From NCBI GenBank assembly GCA_025267735.1, contig CM046309.1, positions 55,496,319 to 55,560,318 of the forward strand: a DNA stretch of 64,000 nt, written 5' to 3'. This DNA comes from Mactra quadrangularis (Eukaryota; Mollusca; Bivalvia; Venerida; Mactridae). A model generated the notes under the pieces. The model was not told where the DNA came from and ran no database searches. It saw nothing but the letters and a program-made list of their open reading frames with translations. The translations under genes were made by a program, and so were the position numbers. This document shows positions 1 through 11,090 of this stretch, piece after piece. Each line of letters opens with the position of its first letter. The first letter of the stretch is position 1.

Positions 1-424
1 AGTGATTTTGATATTGTAATATCTGTCTCGGGTCAATGTTAACGTGTTATAAGTGATATCGAAATATGTAATCTTATTCTCGGGTCAACATGAACAAGCT
101 CTTGAATAAAGTTAATTTACTTTAAGTGTGTCACCATATTAAATGGGAGAAGATATAATGTATATTAGTGAGGGATTAGGAAAACCCTTGAAATCGTCTG
201 ATAACAATTCTACTCAAATATCCTCAGATCTTTCTTAAACGTATATAGTATATGATTTGACTGAAGTGTTTTTGGACAAACGTAGCAATTGAAAGCTTAC
301 TGTAAAATGTTCGTGGAGTCTCGAATTCTAGATTGATATGAAATGAAGTATGTAAAACACCGTATATATGATTATACGTCTCCGTAAAATATAAACATGT
401 GCGTGGTTTAGCCGGCCAAACATG
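1..424. other. Intergenic, no gene seen
   Basis: AT-rich sequence with no open frame of convincing composition and no recognisable repeat. The end of the stretch runs into the GA-rich minisatellite. Confidence 0.5.
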
Positions 425-775
425 TCCTGTTTGTGAGGGAGACAAAGAGAGAGGGATATTGAGAGAGGGGTGGGGAGAAAGGGAGAATGCGCGAGAGGGA
501 TGGGGAAGAGAGGGGGGAGAAAGAGAGGGGGTATTAAGAGAGGGGTGGAGAGAAAGGGAGAATGAGCGAGAGGGATGGGGAAGAGAGAGGGAGAGAAAGA
601 GAGAGGGATAGTGAGATAGGGGTGGAGAGAAAGGGAGAATGAACGAGAGGGATGGGGAAGAGAGAGGGAGAGAAAAAGAGAGGGATAGTGAGAAAGGGGT
701 GGAGAGAAAGGGAGAATGAACAATAGGAATTGGGGAAGGGAGAGGGAGAAAAAGAGAGAGAGAGAGGAGAAGGGG
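425..775. repeat. GA-rich minisatellite, about 76-bp unit
   Basis: A purine-rich block in which GAGAATG recurs at 483, 558, 635 and 712, giving spacings of 75-77 bp. Each unit holds GAGAGGGATGGGGAAGAGAG or a close variant. The long open frames here, on both strands, are products of the low-complexity repeat and not genes. Confidence 0.85.
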
Positions 776-815
776 TGTATTTTTTTTCATTGTTAAATAG
801 GTTAACGGACTTTGG

Positions 816-845
816 CATTCGGAAAACTACGGCGATCATCTACGC
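816..845 (+). repeat. Half copy of the CATTCGG-ended palindromic element (family A)
   Basis: CATTCGGAAAACTACGGCGA followed by TCATCTACG matches one terminus of the better element at 41399-41771. No opposing arm is seen, so this is a solo end or a decayed copy. Confidence 0.5.
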
Positions 846-1467
846 ATTAATATATATTAACGAAAATATAAAATCGACAAGGAGTTTCGATTTTTTGGGA
901 ATTAAAAAAAACACACTTTCAAGTATTCGATAAAAATTGATTGTTGTACAGTTTTTGCCATGTTTGTGCATGTAAGATTACAAACTCCATTTGTTTGGCA
1001 AAACTTGTAGTTATTGTACACCAACGAGATCAGTTAAGTGTTTTTATATAAATGTATTTATATACTTATATGTGTAACTAATTATGCCCAAGACAAGCAT
1101 TGGGCCTGCAAACACTACAAACACAAGTATCAATATGTTGCTCAGTTATGTACCAAAATTTTTTCTAAGATATGGATTAATATGGTGTTAATGTTAAACC
1201 TACATATGTATCCTTTTATCTTTTCATTTGAAACATGCATTTACTTGTTGAAGGGTAGAGAAATTAATGTTCTGATATGGTATATTTTGACTGTTTTTTG
1301 AGAGAAATTCTCACGAAGTGAATATTTGTTGTTTTAACTCTTATTTCAACTCTAACAAACTGGAATGAATCCATTTTACATCTCGTATATGCATGTTATT
1401 TTGATCTCTTTTTTATTTTTGTATTTCTGTTTATATTATTGTTCATGTATCATGTTTCATTATTTGA
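846..1467. other. Intergenic, no gene seen
   Basis: AT-rich sequence. The open frame at 1038-1301 has no recognisable domain, start context or splice structure, so it was not called. Confidence 0.5.
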
Positions 1468-1489
1468 GAACTTGAATAAAGGTTTGTTC

Positions 1490-1842
1490 TTTTCTGTTCT
1501 GTTCTGTTCTGTCCTGTCCTGTCCTGTCCTGTCCTGTCCTGTCCTGTCCTGTCCTGTCCTGTCCTGTCCTGTCCTGTCCTGTCCTGTCCTGTCCTGTCCT
1601 GTCCTGTCCTGTCCTGTCCTGTCCTGTCCTGTCCTGTCCTGTCCTGTCCTGTCCTGTCCTGTCCTGTCCTGTCCTGTCCTGTCCTGTCCTGTCCTGTCCT
1701 GTCCTGTCCTGTCCTGTCCTGTCCTGTCCTGTCCTGTCCTGTCCTGTCCTGTCCTGTCCTGTCCTGTCCTGTCCTGTCCTGTCCTGTCCTGTCCTGTCCT
1801 GTCCTGTCCTGTTCTGTTCTGTTCTGTTCTGTTCTGTTCTGT
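1490..1842. repeat. Pentanucleotide microsatellite (TTCTG)n-(TCCTG)60-(TTCTG)n
   Basis: Sixty uninterrupted TCCTG units (1512-1811) are flanked by TTCTG units on both sides. Five-base units leave every frame open on both strands, which explains the long predicted peptides here. An AACTTGAATAAA string sits just before the array and again before a shorter (TTCTG)n at about 1938-1965. The pentamer may therefore be the tail of a retroposed element. Confidence 0.95.
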
Positions 1843-1937
1843 TAGCATGTTAGCCTCTTCTTAAGACCGATTGGCTAATTATATACATCATATATTTCAT
1901 TTGTTTGTAACTAGATATGTAACTTGAATAAATAACC

Positions 1938-1967
1938 TGTTCTGTTCTGTTCTGTTTTGTTCTAAAC
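1938..1967 (+). repeat. Short (TTCTG)n tail
   Basis: Four or so TTCTG-like units follow AACTTGAATAAATAACC, repeating the arrangement seen before the main pentamer array. Confidence 0.6.
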
Positions 1968-2114
1968 CATTGTCCATATATAACACCAAAGTGTTAGCCA
2001 ATGGATACAGACCCATAGTAGTAGCTACAATTTAATGATGTTGTCTTTAAGTAAAAGTCCCTCTGAAATCACAAATTGACCTTGTTTTATTTGTTCTATA
2101 TGGTTGAATCATTA

Positions 2115-2235
2115 GTACCATTGTGACAGGGGCAATTGGAATTGGCCATGTGTTATGTTTACAGTATTTTTGTACTCAGCATCGATAATCAAGTATTTAA
2201 ATCAGTAGGGTTGATGTATGCGCCACTGTCGGTTG
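2115..2235 (+). repeat. Dispersed repeat, copy 1
   Basis: Shares a diverged block with 5653-5775: ACAGTAT..TGTACTCA, then AAT(C)GAGTATTTAAATCAG-like sequence and a G(A/T)TGTATGCGCCA-like end. Its type is unknown. Confidence 0.45.
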
Positions 2236-2263
2236 AATGAAATATGCAAATATGAGGATCACA

Positions 2264-2347
2264 TATTCGGAAAACCTCGAACATTCATTGAATGAATATT
2301 CTTAGTGAAATATAAATAATAACCGAATAGCCGAGGAGTTCCGAATG
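2264..2347. mobile_element. Family A palindromic mini-element
   Basis: TATTCGGAAAACCTCGA at the left faces GCCGAGGAGTTCCGAATG at the right, an imperfect inverted repeat of the CATTCGG family with an 84-bp total length. No clear target duplication remains. Confidence 0.6.
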
Positions 2348-2842
2348 GCGAAACTACACGTTTGTGCCATGGACAAAAAAGAAAATAAACGAAAAATATA
2401 AAAAACTGAGAATCAATGTAATGATGCTTTGATGTCTGAACTAGATTCATAATCAAACAAGATTTATTCATATACAATATACATAAAGTTCATCCAATAA
2501 ATATGTAAATAACAAAATAGGCCCTGTAGACAGATTAGCGACAAGATATCTTCATATTTATAATTTATATTATTTGATATATTCTTTTTATTTGTTGCAC
2601 ATCGAAATCAAGGACTATATCCCTCCATGATTCACCCAGCTTTACTGATCAAAGTGATTTTCGTACCAAATACTTCATAGCACGGTAAAACTATGGAAAG
2701 CCGCATCTGTCTTATATGTGTGTATATATTAACGAACATAGTTGCGCTGTTCAGATGTTTCAACTTGAATACCAACTTTTCCAAAACTCAGCATATTTTA
2801 AAGCCGAAAAACCAGTGTTCTGGTGAAGAAAAAGATATAATT
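2348..2842. other. Intergenic, no gene seen
   Basis: AT-rich sequence. No repeat or coding signal was recognised. Confidence 0.45.
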
Positions 2843-2970
2843 AAAAGTATTTCGTCTAGATAAAAGCTATGCGTTGATTCGTCAACACAGAGGTCATTCT
2901 GCACGTGACCCCTGTGCGATGCCAAGAGATCCTACGATCTATATATAGGATATTTGTTTATGAAGGTTGA
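2843..2970 (+). repeat. Dispersed repeat shared with 10074-10200
   Basis: Both copies hold GT(A)TTTCGTCTAGAT.AAAGCTA(T/C)GC, followed by a CGTGACCC block and a GGATATTTGTTTA-like end. The copies are in the same orientation and moderately diverged. Family unknown. Confidence 0.6.
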
Positions 2971-3033
2971 TTTATTGAGCGTGATATCAATGCTATTACC
3001 ACAATACAGAATGGAACAGAACATAACAGAATC

Positions 3034-3280
3034 CAGTGGTGCTTTTTCACAAGAATTCTTACGAAAACAATCTTCGTAAGTCAGTTTCATATAATTAGCA
3101 CTTCAAATTCAGACGGATAATAAGCATAACTATGATATGATATTCAAAAGGTATGTACAATTCTACACCATTCAATAATGTTTACAAGTGATAAGCCGAA
3201 AAATGAGCGTATTATTAAGGTTTCTTGCTTTTGACTTACGAAGATTTTTTTCGTATGAATTTTTGTGAAAAGCACCACAG
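3034..3280. mobile_element. Foldback MITE with about 50-bp terminal inverted repeats
   Basis: GTGGTGCTTTTTCACAAGAA at 3036 onward is matched by the reverse complement of the block ending at 3278, with arms near 3034-3083 and 3231-3280. Both arms carry the TCTTCGTAAGTCA string at their inner ends. There is no coding sequence inside. Superfamily undetermined. Confidence 0.8.
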
Positions 3281-3569
3281 GGCTTGAGCAATACACATGA
3301 ACGTGTGTTTATGTGCGTATAAGGCAGTCAAGGCGTTCCATAGCAAAACGATGATGCAATGCACTGAAAAGATGTTCTTTTATGTGCAGCACAATTTTAT
3401 TACATATTCAAGTAGACTATTGATAGTGTATTAATGGTAACAACACTTGCTTGTTTTCTGGAGAAAAGCCTGCGAGGGATGTATACTACATGTAACAGCG
3501 AGGTAAACAATAAATGTTTCCATGTTATATGAATATAATGTTATTCAATCTACAGTCAAACCCCGTACC

Positions 3570-3757
3570 ACGCGGCTAGCTCAGTCGGTACAAGTGTACT
3601 GATCGACGGGTTGTTTTTCCGTCACGAACGGAAGTATGCGCCTAACAACTGGTAAACAGCTGTATCTGAGGATTAGCCTTTCCAGGAAATGGGAGTAGAT
3701 TGACTGACCGCCGTAATACAATGTGCTGCTACGGTGTTAAACCCAAAAACAACAACA
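3570..3757 (+). mobile_element. tRNA-derived SINE (family S2)
   Basis: The head GCGGCTAGCTCAGTCGGTA resembles a tRNA D-arm and pol III A box. The body contains GCCTAACAACTGGTAAACAG and TAGATTGACTGACC. The tail is ACGGTGTTAAACCCAAAAAC followed by an A-rich run. The same body recurs at 4880-5170 and 52560-52665. Confidence 0.75.
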
Positions 3758-4879
3758 GCCAAACCTCTGTTACTCATCAATTGTTGATAACAGCTCTTTT
3801 ACCACCCGGGTTTGCTCAGTTCGATTCTGACTACTTCAGTGGTCTTGGATACAAGTTCCAGCTAGAACCTATATAACTTTGTCGGGTTCGATAAATACTA
3901 CTTACGACCAGTCTTTAGTTGCACTTACTACATGTACATGTATGATGAAACGTTGAGTATGAATTTTGAAAATATTTTAGTAAATTCTTCTCTTAAAAGG
4001 ATGTTGTACCCGCCGCACTACTTTTTCAACCCACACCCTCTAAAATATCAAATCATATTCCCACCGCAGTACTTCAACCAACCCCTCCACTCAATCCCCC
4101 TACCAATATAATCAAGTTTTCTGGGGGTTAAATTAAGTATAATATGCTTATTCTTCATTCAAACCTGTTTGTTAAAGTATAGGCAATCACTTGGTTATCA
4201 GTCGAACAACCACGTCCTAATCGATTATCAATAAACAACGCCATCCCACGACCTCCAAGATTGTTGTTTTTTGCGCAAGCAGATAGAAAATATAAATGAT
4301 TTCCCTCGGTGAACATTTATTCGTCTTTGTACGGTTGTTAAAACCATTTATAACCAGAGGCATAGGTTCATACGTTCTATCATTACTGTAAAATGCATTT
4401 CGCACACGTATAACCTTCATTGGAACGGCGTATGAATACGTAAACTATCAACTCTAATGGTACTTATTTTTAATGAACTAATTTTCTTAACTGAGTGATT
4501 GGGCCAGCGTATGAATATTTTATACTAAAGGAAGATTAAAACTTGGAACTAGTTTACTTAAACTGATGCTTATCATGTGATACAACCATTTGAATGCCTA
4601 CTTCCACGATGCCAGCCAACTTAATATGAATAAAATAATTTAATGATGGCAATATTTGGCGTATGGTTGATTTCTAGTCTTTTCATTCAATGATGAACGC
4701 CGCGCATGCGTACAACAACCGGAAGTGGTTTATGGTAGTCACTGCATGTGGTTCCATCATGGTATAAAATCAAACGTTCTTGTCATGTGACCACAATATT
4801 TACGAAGAAATGCTATAGTTTATACACATTTAGTTTAGTTAGGTCTTCAAACAAATTCATACAGTTTAAGAATAACCAA

Positions 4880-5170
4880 AGCTAAGTATCACGCAAGTCT
4901 ACTGATAATGGGGTCGTGGGTTCGATTCCGGGAGGGGGTGCAAACTTACGTGGAGTTTGGTCATGAAATAATTTTTACGGCTATTATGCCTCCTAACACT
5001 CATTCTAAATCATATAGGGTAGATGTCAGTCATGGACAGAAGTATGCACAAAGTAACTGGTCAACCGCTAAATCCAGAGATTTAGTTTTTCTAGGAACGG
5101 TGGATAGGTTGACTGACTACCATGTTATGACCAATACAATGTGTTGCTTCGCCATAAAACAGAAAAGGAA
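4880..5170 (+). mobile_element. tRNA-derived SINE (family S2), longer copy
   Basis: ACGCAAGTCTACTG and GTGGGTTCGATTCC form the anticodon-side and B-box part of a tRNA-like head. The body shares ACTGGTCAACCGCTAAATCC and GGTTGACTGACTACC with the other S2 copies. The open frame at 4908-5225 simply reads through this SINE. Confidence 0.7.
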
Positions 5171-5652
5171 ACTTGACGTCTGCTGCTCAAAAAAGCTCGC
5201 CTCGATTAAGTGGGTGACTTTGTAACATTTATTCAATGTATGCGTGAAGTACAACATTTAGTAATATTTAAATTGAACATATGTTTTCCTTCAGTAAGTT
5301 TAATGATCGATGCGATATCATACTTTATACATGTGATATAAAAATTAAGTTTGACTAGCTACTAGTAGTTAAATCATTTCTGCATTTGGCTAAGTTATAT
5401 GTTTGGTAAAAACGACAGTGGTTTAGTCTACAGCAATAAAGTCTAACTAGTTTTTCACCGTCTTGACGTCCAATCTATACCGCAGGCATTAATTAAAACA
5501 TGTGAAAAGTGTTCAGTCAATTGCCAGAATAAAATACATAATGTTGTTAAGTTACAAACTAGTGTTACCTTTGCAGTCTTATTAAACATTGTAATATTTG
5601 CAGAATAAAACATAGTTTTGCATTTGGGGAATAGTTATTGATCTTTTTCAAC

Positions 5653-5775
5653 TGTAGGAAGCCCATACATTATCCCTGCTGATTTGCATACGCACTACAG
5701 TATGTCTGTACTCACTTTGAAAATCGAGTATTTAATCAGCGGGATTAATGCATGTGCCAATGAGAGTTGTATATA
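5653..5775 (+). repeat. Dispersed repeat, copy 2
   Basis: Diverged direct copy of the block at 2115-2235. See that entry for the shared strings. Confidence 0.4.
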
Positions 5776-5835
5776 AGTTACATATATTCTTTATTTATTA
5801 CAAAATCATACAAAGTAATATTTTATCAGTAGGCA

Positions 5836-6155
5836 TAGGCGGATCCAGCGGGGGGGGGGGGGGTCTGGGGGGTCCTGACCCCCCCCCCCCCTAAAATTTT
5901 GAAAATGTACTTGTCCATTAGTGTATTTCTTGACTGTAAGTCATCTTTTAAGTATCATGATGTAATTTTTCTCGGTGATTAATATAGATTTAAAGGTTGT
6001 GAATTTTTCATTATTAATATATTGCATTTTTTCTGCAAAATGTGTATTACGAGGTTGTGGTTCGAAAATTTGGACCCCCTCTAGAAAAGTTCGGACCCCC
6101 CCCCCCCTAGAAAAGTTCGGACCCACCCTAGAAAAAAATCCTGGATCCGCCCCTG
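5836..6155. mobile_element. Small element bounded by inverted GGCGGATCCAG ends
   Basis: GGCGGATCCAG near 5838 faces CTGGATCCGCC near 6141-6151. The left end carries a 14-G run (850-863 of the 5.8-kb block, i.e. 5850-5863), a short spacer with a second G run, then a 13-C run (5879-5891). The right end carries C-rich repeats of CTAGAAAAGTTCGGACCC. No coding sequence is seen. Frames reported on both strands at 5941-6174 are read-throughs of the element. Confidence 0.65.
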
Positions 6156-6520
6156 AGTAGGGCATATTTGTCAATGTTCACCGAGAAATTCAGAGAAATT
6201 AATAGTAATCAAATCGATAATATGGGTCGATAAACCGAACAATTTTCAATTTCCTTTCCTCGTTCTCACTTCAGTGCTTCCGTCACGGTCTACTTGTTTC
6301 AAGTTAGCAATTTAACCAATGCACGATCATTAATCGATGAAATTTCGACAACAGCCTAGTATGTTAGAGATATGATCAGTTTCACGGTGGATTGACGGGA
6401 CGTTTACAATATAATAGTGTTTATATTTCGTTTATTTTTTCTCAAAAACGTTAAAAATACAAGTTTTATACTTTATTTGAATTCAGTGTGATTTGAATTG
6501 TAAAAGTAAAAAGTAATCAC

Positions 6521-6598
6521 ATTTTACAGTCTAAATTTCATGCTTACGCACGTTCACCGACTTTTTTCACAGCTATTAACCCGGGTCATTAGGCTACT

Positions 6599-6651
<53 letters not shown>

Positions 6652-6895
6652 ATCTCCCTGGGAAATCTTTTTACTCCGCTTGCTAGTGCAGCCGATGAAT
6701 TGGCGCAACGGAATTATACAACCCTCGCAGGTACCCACTTACACCTGGGTGGAGTGAAGCAATCGCAGGTAAATTTCTTGCTCAAGGAAATTAACAGCGC
6801 CCCTAGTGGAATTTGAACCCAGGAACTCTCGATCTCAAAGCGCGCGTCCTACATTTGTTACTCTGGACTACTGCTCCTACTTGTGTGAAGGTAAA
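6521..6895 (-). mobile_element. SINE S1 copy with 3' extension and internal (TA)n
   Basis: Read on the minus strand, a tRNA-like head (AGTAGTCCAGAG..., then GGGTTCAAATTCC) leads into a body with TACCTGCGATTGC and ACCCAGGTGTAAGTGGGTACC, then the (TA)n at 6600-6650, and a 3' block with CGGTGAACGTGCGTAAGCATG. The same order recurs at 48472-48720 on the plus strand, where the internal microsatellite is GATA. Confidence 0.75.
6600..6650. repeat. (TA)n microsatellite
   Basis: About 25 uninterrupted TA units inside the S1 repeat. Confidence 0.95.
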
Positions 6896-7184
6896 CGGAT
6901 TTGTGTGGGACGAGAGAAGGAGGTTAAAAGAACCTCGTTTGAAAAGTGATTGACATCATGATACAAAATTTATTGGTCTTATACGTAACCCACAGAGCAA
7001 TGACACAAACACTGGGTTCTAGACTACAAACATCTTGTTTGCTCACAAACCGAGTACCAACCCACATATGCACTGCTTACCAACAAACAATGTTCTTTGT
7101 CCTCATATAGAATTCTAGCTCTTAAACCTATTGCTAAACTACAATCTGAGTGAAAGTCAATAGAGTCCTAGCCCACAAACACAG

Positions 7185-7457
7185 CACTGGCACTGGAGTC
7201 CTTATATTCGATAAAATATTCATATTTATGCTGAAAAATTACATTATTGAAGAAACAGAATAGCAGGTCTCTTTAAAAATATAGTATTCGAGTCGTGCCA
7301 TGGCTATCAATATAATATACACATATATTATTATAAGACGGGACTCGACTCGAATACGATATTTTAGAGGGGACCATTTTTTTCTGTGTTTCTTCAATAA
7401 TGTATTTTAAGCATAAATATGAATATTTTATCGAATATAAGGACTCCAGTGCCAGTG
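7185..7457. mobile_element. Foldback element with about 120-bp inverted arms
   Basis: CACTGGCACTGGAGTCCTTA starts the left arm and its reverse complement ends the right arm. Shared strings run through ATTCGATAAAATATTCATAT, ACATTATTGAAGAAAC and GTATTCGAGTCG. The central loop is only about 35 bp. No coding capacity. The arms differ by small indels. Confidence 0.9.
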
Positions 7458-7978
7458 GATTCTTTATATTGTTTTCTTAAGTCGCAGAATATTATTGATT
7501 TTTGCCAAGTGACAAAAACGAGACTGGCATTCCTTATAAGCAATAAAATCAGATAAAAACATTCTTGTACACATTTTATATTTTATTTAGTAAAAGTTCA
7601 CTATAGGGATTTCAGATCAACCATGGTCTATTACACTTTCAAATGAATATTTCATTATGTAAGATTTCATTTAGTGCTGATTTTGTGGTGAGCTTAGATG
7701 AGCCTTTGTTACTTATTGCATGGTATTATTGCAAATTGGTTTATCCCCTAAAGAGGACTTTGTCAAAGATCACTTTTGAACAGCACAGCGTTTTTAAAAC
7801 TTTATCCTGTACATTTGATTTATGCAACAGTTTCCAATGGGAAGGACCCCAGACCCCCCCCCTGTTCTACTTTTTGTAATCTTTATCCCCACTTGAAAAC
7901 AAAACTACACCCCTGAATGCTAAAATGTATGTATTGGCCGCAAAGGTCCGTGAGACCTTCCGGCTTTCTTTGTTAAAT

Positions 7979-8150
7979 AAACTTGTATGTACACAATTGT
8001 ATCCAGACATTTGCCCCCGGACATTTGCCCCCTCGGACATTTGCCCCCTCAGTTTTTGAAGGGCTGACGTTTGCCCCCTCGTCCGTTTCGAAAGGGTGGA
8101 CATTTTTTCCCCCTTCTAAAATATCTGGAGGGTGGACATTTGCTTCTCTT
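7979..8150. repeat. GGACATTTGCCCC short-unit repeat cluster
   Basis: GGACATTTGCCCCC occurs three times at 8005-8050, then as diverged GGGTGGACATTTxxxCCCC copies to 8150. Frames on both strands read through it as repeat peptides. Possibly the end of a mobile element. Type unknown. Confidence 0.6.
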
Positions 8151-10073
8151 CGAATTATCATGTGAAAATTAAATGTGATCTGGCTTTCGTACACAATATC
8201 TCAACCGTCTTTCCTACCCTCAGTTATTTTGGTGTACATTTCAAATGTTCATTGCAGCATATAATGAACACATAAATTTCATTTCTCGATAAATATTTGC
8301 ATCATAAATAATCAAACCAGTAATGTATAACCTGTCGGGACGTACGTACTATATAAATTGATAAATTTCATCAATATAATTATAAGTCTGTCAACGTTTC
8401 ATTCAAGGGTAGAAATTTAGCTTGATGGTTTGCGATGACAATTTGGTTTTGTGTTTTATACATAGTTATAATAGAGAAGCGCTCAGCAAAGCAAAACATT
8501 TGCGTACAGATCTAAATATTTCGTATTTATATTCAATTCAATAGTAAATTTACTATTTTTTATTGAAAAATGCCTCCTACCCCAGATGTTTTCATTCATA
8601 CGTTTAAACTAATCAATCCAATACCCCATGTACTTAATATGTTCTTTTCAGTTATTTAAATTATCCAAAATTCTTTCAATATATTGATACATTTTTTTGT
8701 ACTTAACTAATACGTTTTGACCACAATCTTTGTAGCAACTGACGTGGGCGCTATGCACTTAAAGCAATTCGGATTAATTCGTTTTGAGGCTCATACATAC
8801 GTGAAATCCCAACTTCTGTCTCATTTAAACATAACTGTCAGAACTCCACTCATTTCCGCTACAGTTGTATTGCGGAAGTGTATATGGGATTGGATTTTAA
8901 TGCTATTATGGTAACTTAAGTACACTTCATGGAAAAGTGCAAAATTATATCGACCAGGCAGCAAGTAAAAGCTTTCTGTCTGGTTCTTTCTAAAAACTTG
9001 AAGAGAGTTTTGAGAACCAATTGGGAAAAGGGAACCTTCACTATAAGAACTTGCGACTCTTAAACATATTTATTAGAATAGATACACATATTTTGAATAA
9101 TTGCCATTGGTAGTACGTGTAGTTCGCCGTGTCACTCGTGAAAATATATGTTTTCTGAACCCATCGGTGAAATAGAAATCGATCTTACGCCAAACTCGAC
9201 GAATAGGCCCTATCCTTATTTCTTAACCATTTTACTGATGCTTGATTGGATATAGACATCATTCAGAACCTAAATATTCTGTTGTTCAGATGTTGTTTGG
9301 TGTATATATTACATGTATATACCAATAAAATACCATAATTCTCAAACAACACATAGACTAGCAGGTATTTATAGTTCCATGTTTCAAGTATACAACATTT
9401 TAACTCTTATTCGACTAGCATTAACTAGCAGTACCCCATAGTGTTTTTTAAGTACTCGGCGTGTAAAAATCGCTTTTTCATGAACTTCCCCTGGCAAACA
9501 ATCTAAAATTGTTTCCAGCTAATCGCTCTTACGATCTTTTCTCCCGTAGGACATATAATAAAAAAGTTTTTATAATTAAGAGATGATATCGCAATTATTA
9601 ATCAAGACGCGAAGTAGAAAACCATATCCGAAATACATTAAAAAAGCCTAACTAATATACCAGCGTTTTTATATGAAAAAATAACATAAAAATATGACAC
9701 ATGCAATCGTAAAACGGATATTAATATAGGACTTTTTTTCGAAGATTTTACCATCTTTTAGTTTATGTTTTTGTTAGGCCTATAGTTTATCATTTTCTTT
9801 GCATCGTAGATTGTTTAACTGAATGATATTAAAATGCAAATCAATTGCAAGTGTCAATCTGATTAAAACCTGATCTAAAATTTTCCGTTCGCCTACTCGC
9901 TAATTTAGATCTGGCCGTTTTCAAACGAGGGTAACGTTCAGGTGACCTTTTTTATCATAATATTCATGACGAAATTGTTATGATTAGTAACTTGTTAACA
10001 TCGTCTACGTCACGCAATTTGAAATGAACCTTGGTCTAAAGATAGAAATGACAAAATCAAAATGCTATTATTA
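8151..10073. other. Intergenic, no gene seen
   Basis: AT-rich and unpatterned at the scale that could be read by eye. Short open frames such as 8717-8914 have no recognisable features. Confidence 0.45.
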
Positions 10074-10200
10074 GTGTTTCGTCTAGATGAAAGCTACGCA
10101 ATGATTGGTCGACATAAAGGTCTTCTCGACGTGACCCTCCATTGAGATCTTAGATATCCTGTACGACAACGCTCTACAGGATTTCTGTTTACGGAGATTG
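10074..10200 (+). repeat. Dispersed repeat shared with 2843-2970
   Basis: Second copy of the GTTTCGTCTAGATGAAAGCT block, with CGACGTGACCC and a downstream GGATTTCTGTTTA string. Confidence 0.6.
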
Positions 10201-10512
10201 TTGCAAGTGTATACTTAAAATGGTATTAGTTCTAAGTTTGTCCCTCAAAGATTGATGGGACTGGCCTAAAGGATTAACTTTATGGGTAATGCCACATAAA
10301 TAATAAAATTTTGAGTTTATGAATCTGCATTAGTCTCATTTTCTAATGTCCATTGTATGGCATTGATACACTTTAAGGTTTTAATTTCGAGCCAAAATTC
10401 AACCACTGGGAACCAGAACTGTTGACTATTACTTCCGCCATACATTCAAAAAACGTGATTTTATTATTTAAAATACATTCCAGGGGCAACAAGTCCTGAT
10501 AATTAAGGTTCC

Positions 10513-10586
10513 CATTCGGAACATCTCGACCTTATATGAATAAATAATATAGTTATTAGTAGCGAATGGCCGAGGAGTTCCGAATA
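10513..10586. mobile_element. Family A palindromic mini-element with 9-bp target duplication
   Basis: CATTCGGAACATCTCGAC at the left faces GGCCGAGGAGTTCCGAATA at the right. The flanks TAAGGTTCC (10504-10512) and TAATGTTCC (10587-10595) match at 8 of 9 positions, as expected for a 9-bp target duplication. Confidence 0.75.
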
Positions 10587-10771
10587 TAATGTTCCTTGTA
10601 TTCATCTGGTTCAAACTATTTTCAGCGCTCCTCTGACTGGTTGCATAGCAACTAATCCATTGTGCTAGTTAATTTAATTATAAATAAACATATTTAATTA
10701 AGTAACATCATAGGTATGGAGCTAACATACGTCTAATCTCTTTCCAAGCTAGAATATTTACACTCTGCTTT

Positions 10772-11090
10772 TGTAGCGTGTTCAGTTACCCCTAACGTTC
10801 CAAAACGTTCTGTAACGTTACATTTGGAACTCCTCGGCCATTCGCTGCGAATAATCTCGGACATATTTAGACGCTATTTTAAAACGATCGGTGTTGAAGT
10901 AAACAAATATACGATCGTTTAGGCAATGAGTGATGTTTCGGTTTTAGTTTATATTTTGAAACATCACTCATTGCCTTAACGATCGTATATCTGTTTGTCA
11001 AATAAGATTATCCCCAGCGAATGGCCAAGGAGTTCCGAATGTAACGTTACTGAACGTTTTGGAACGTTTAGGGTAATTGAACAGGCTACA
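10772..11090. mobile_element. 319-bp foldback carrying family A termini internally
   Basis: Outer arms begin TGTAGCGTGTTCAGTTACCC and TGTAGCCTGTTCAATTACCC (reverse complement of the right end). They then share AACGTTCCAAAACGTTC, GTAACGTTACATT and GGAACTCC(T)GGCCATTCGCT. A second, inner pair with GGCAATGAGTGATGTTTC closes the hairpin near 10943/10964. Almost the whole element can fold on itself. No coding sequence. Confidence 0.9.

Noticed and set aside
224..839. Serine/leucine/proline-rich and arginine/glutamate-rich frames
   Set aside because: Products of the GA-rich minisatellite on the two strands. No start context or other coding sign.
1439..1864. Long open frames on both strands over the pentamer array
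   Set aside because: A five-base unit without stop codons keeps all frames open. The peptides are pure repeat.
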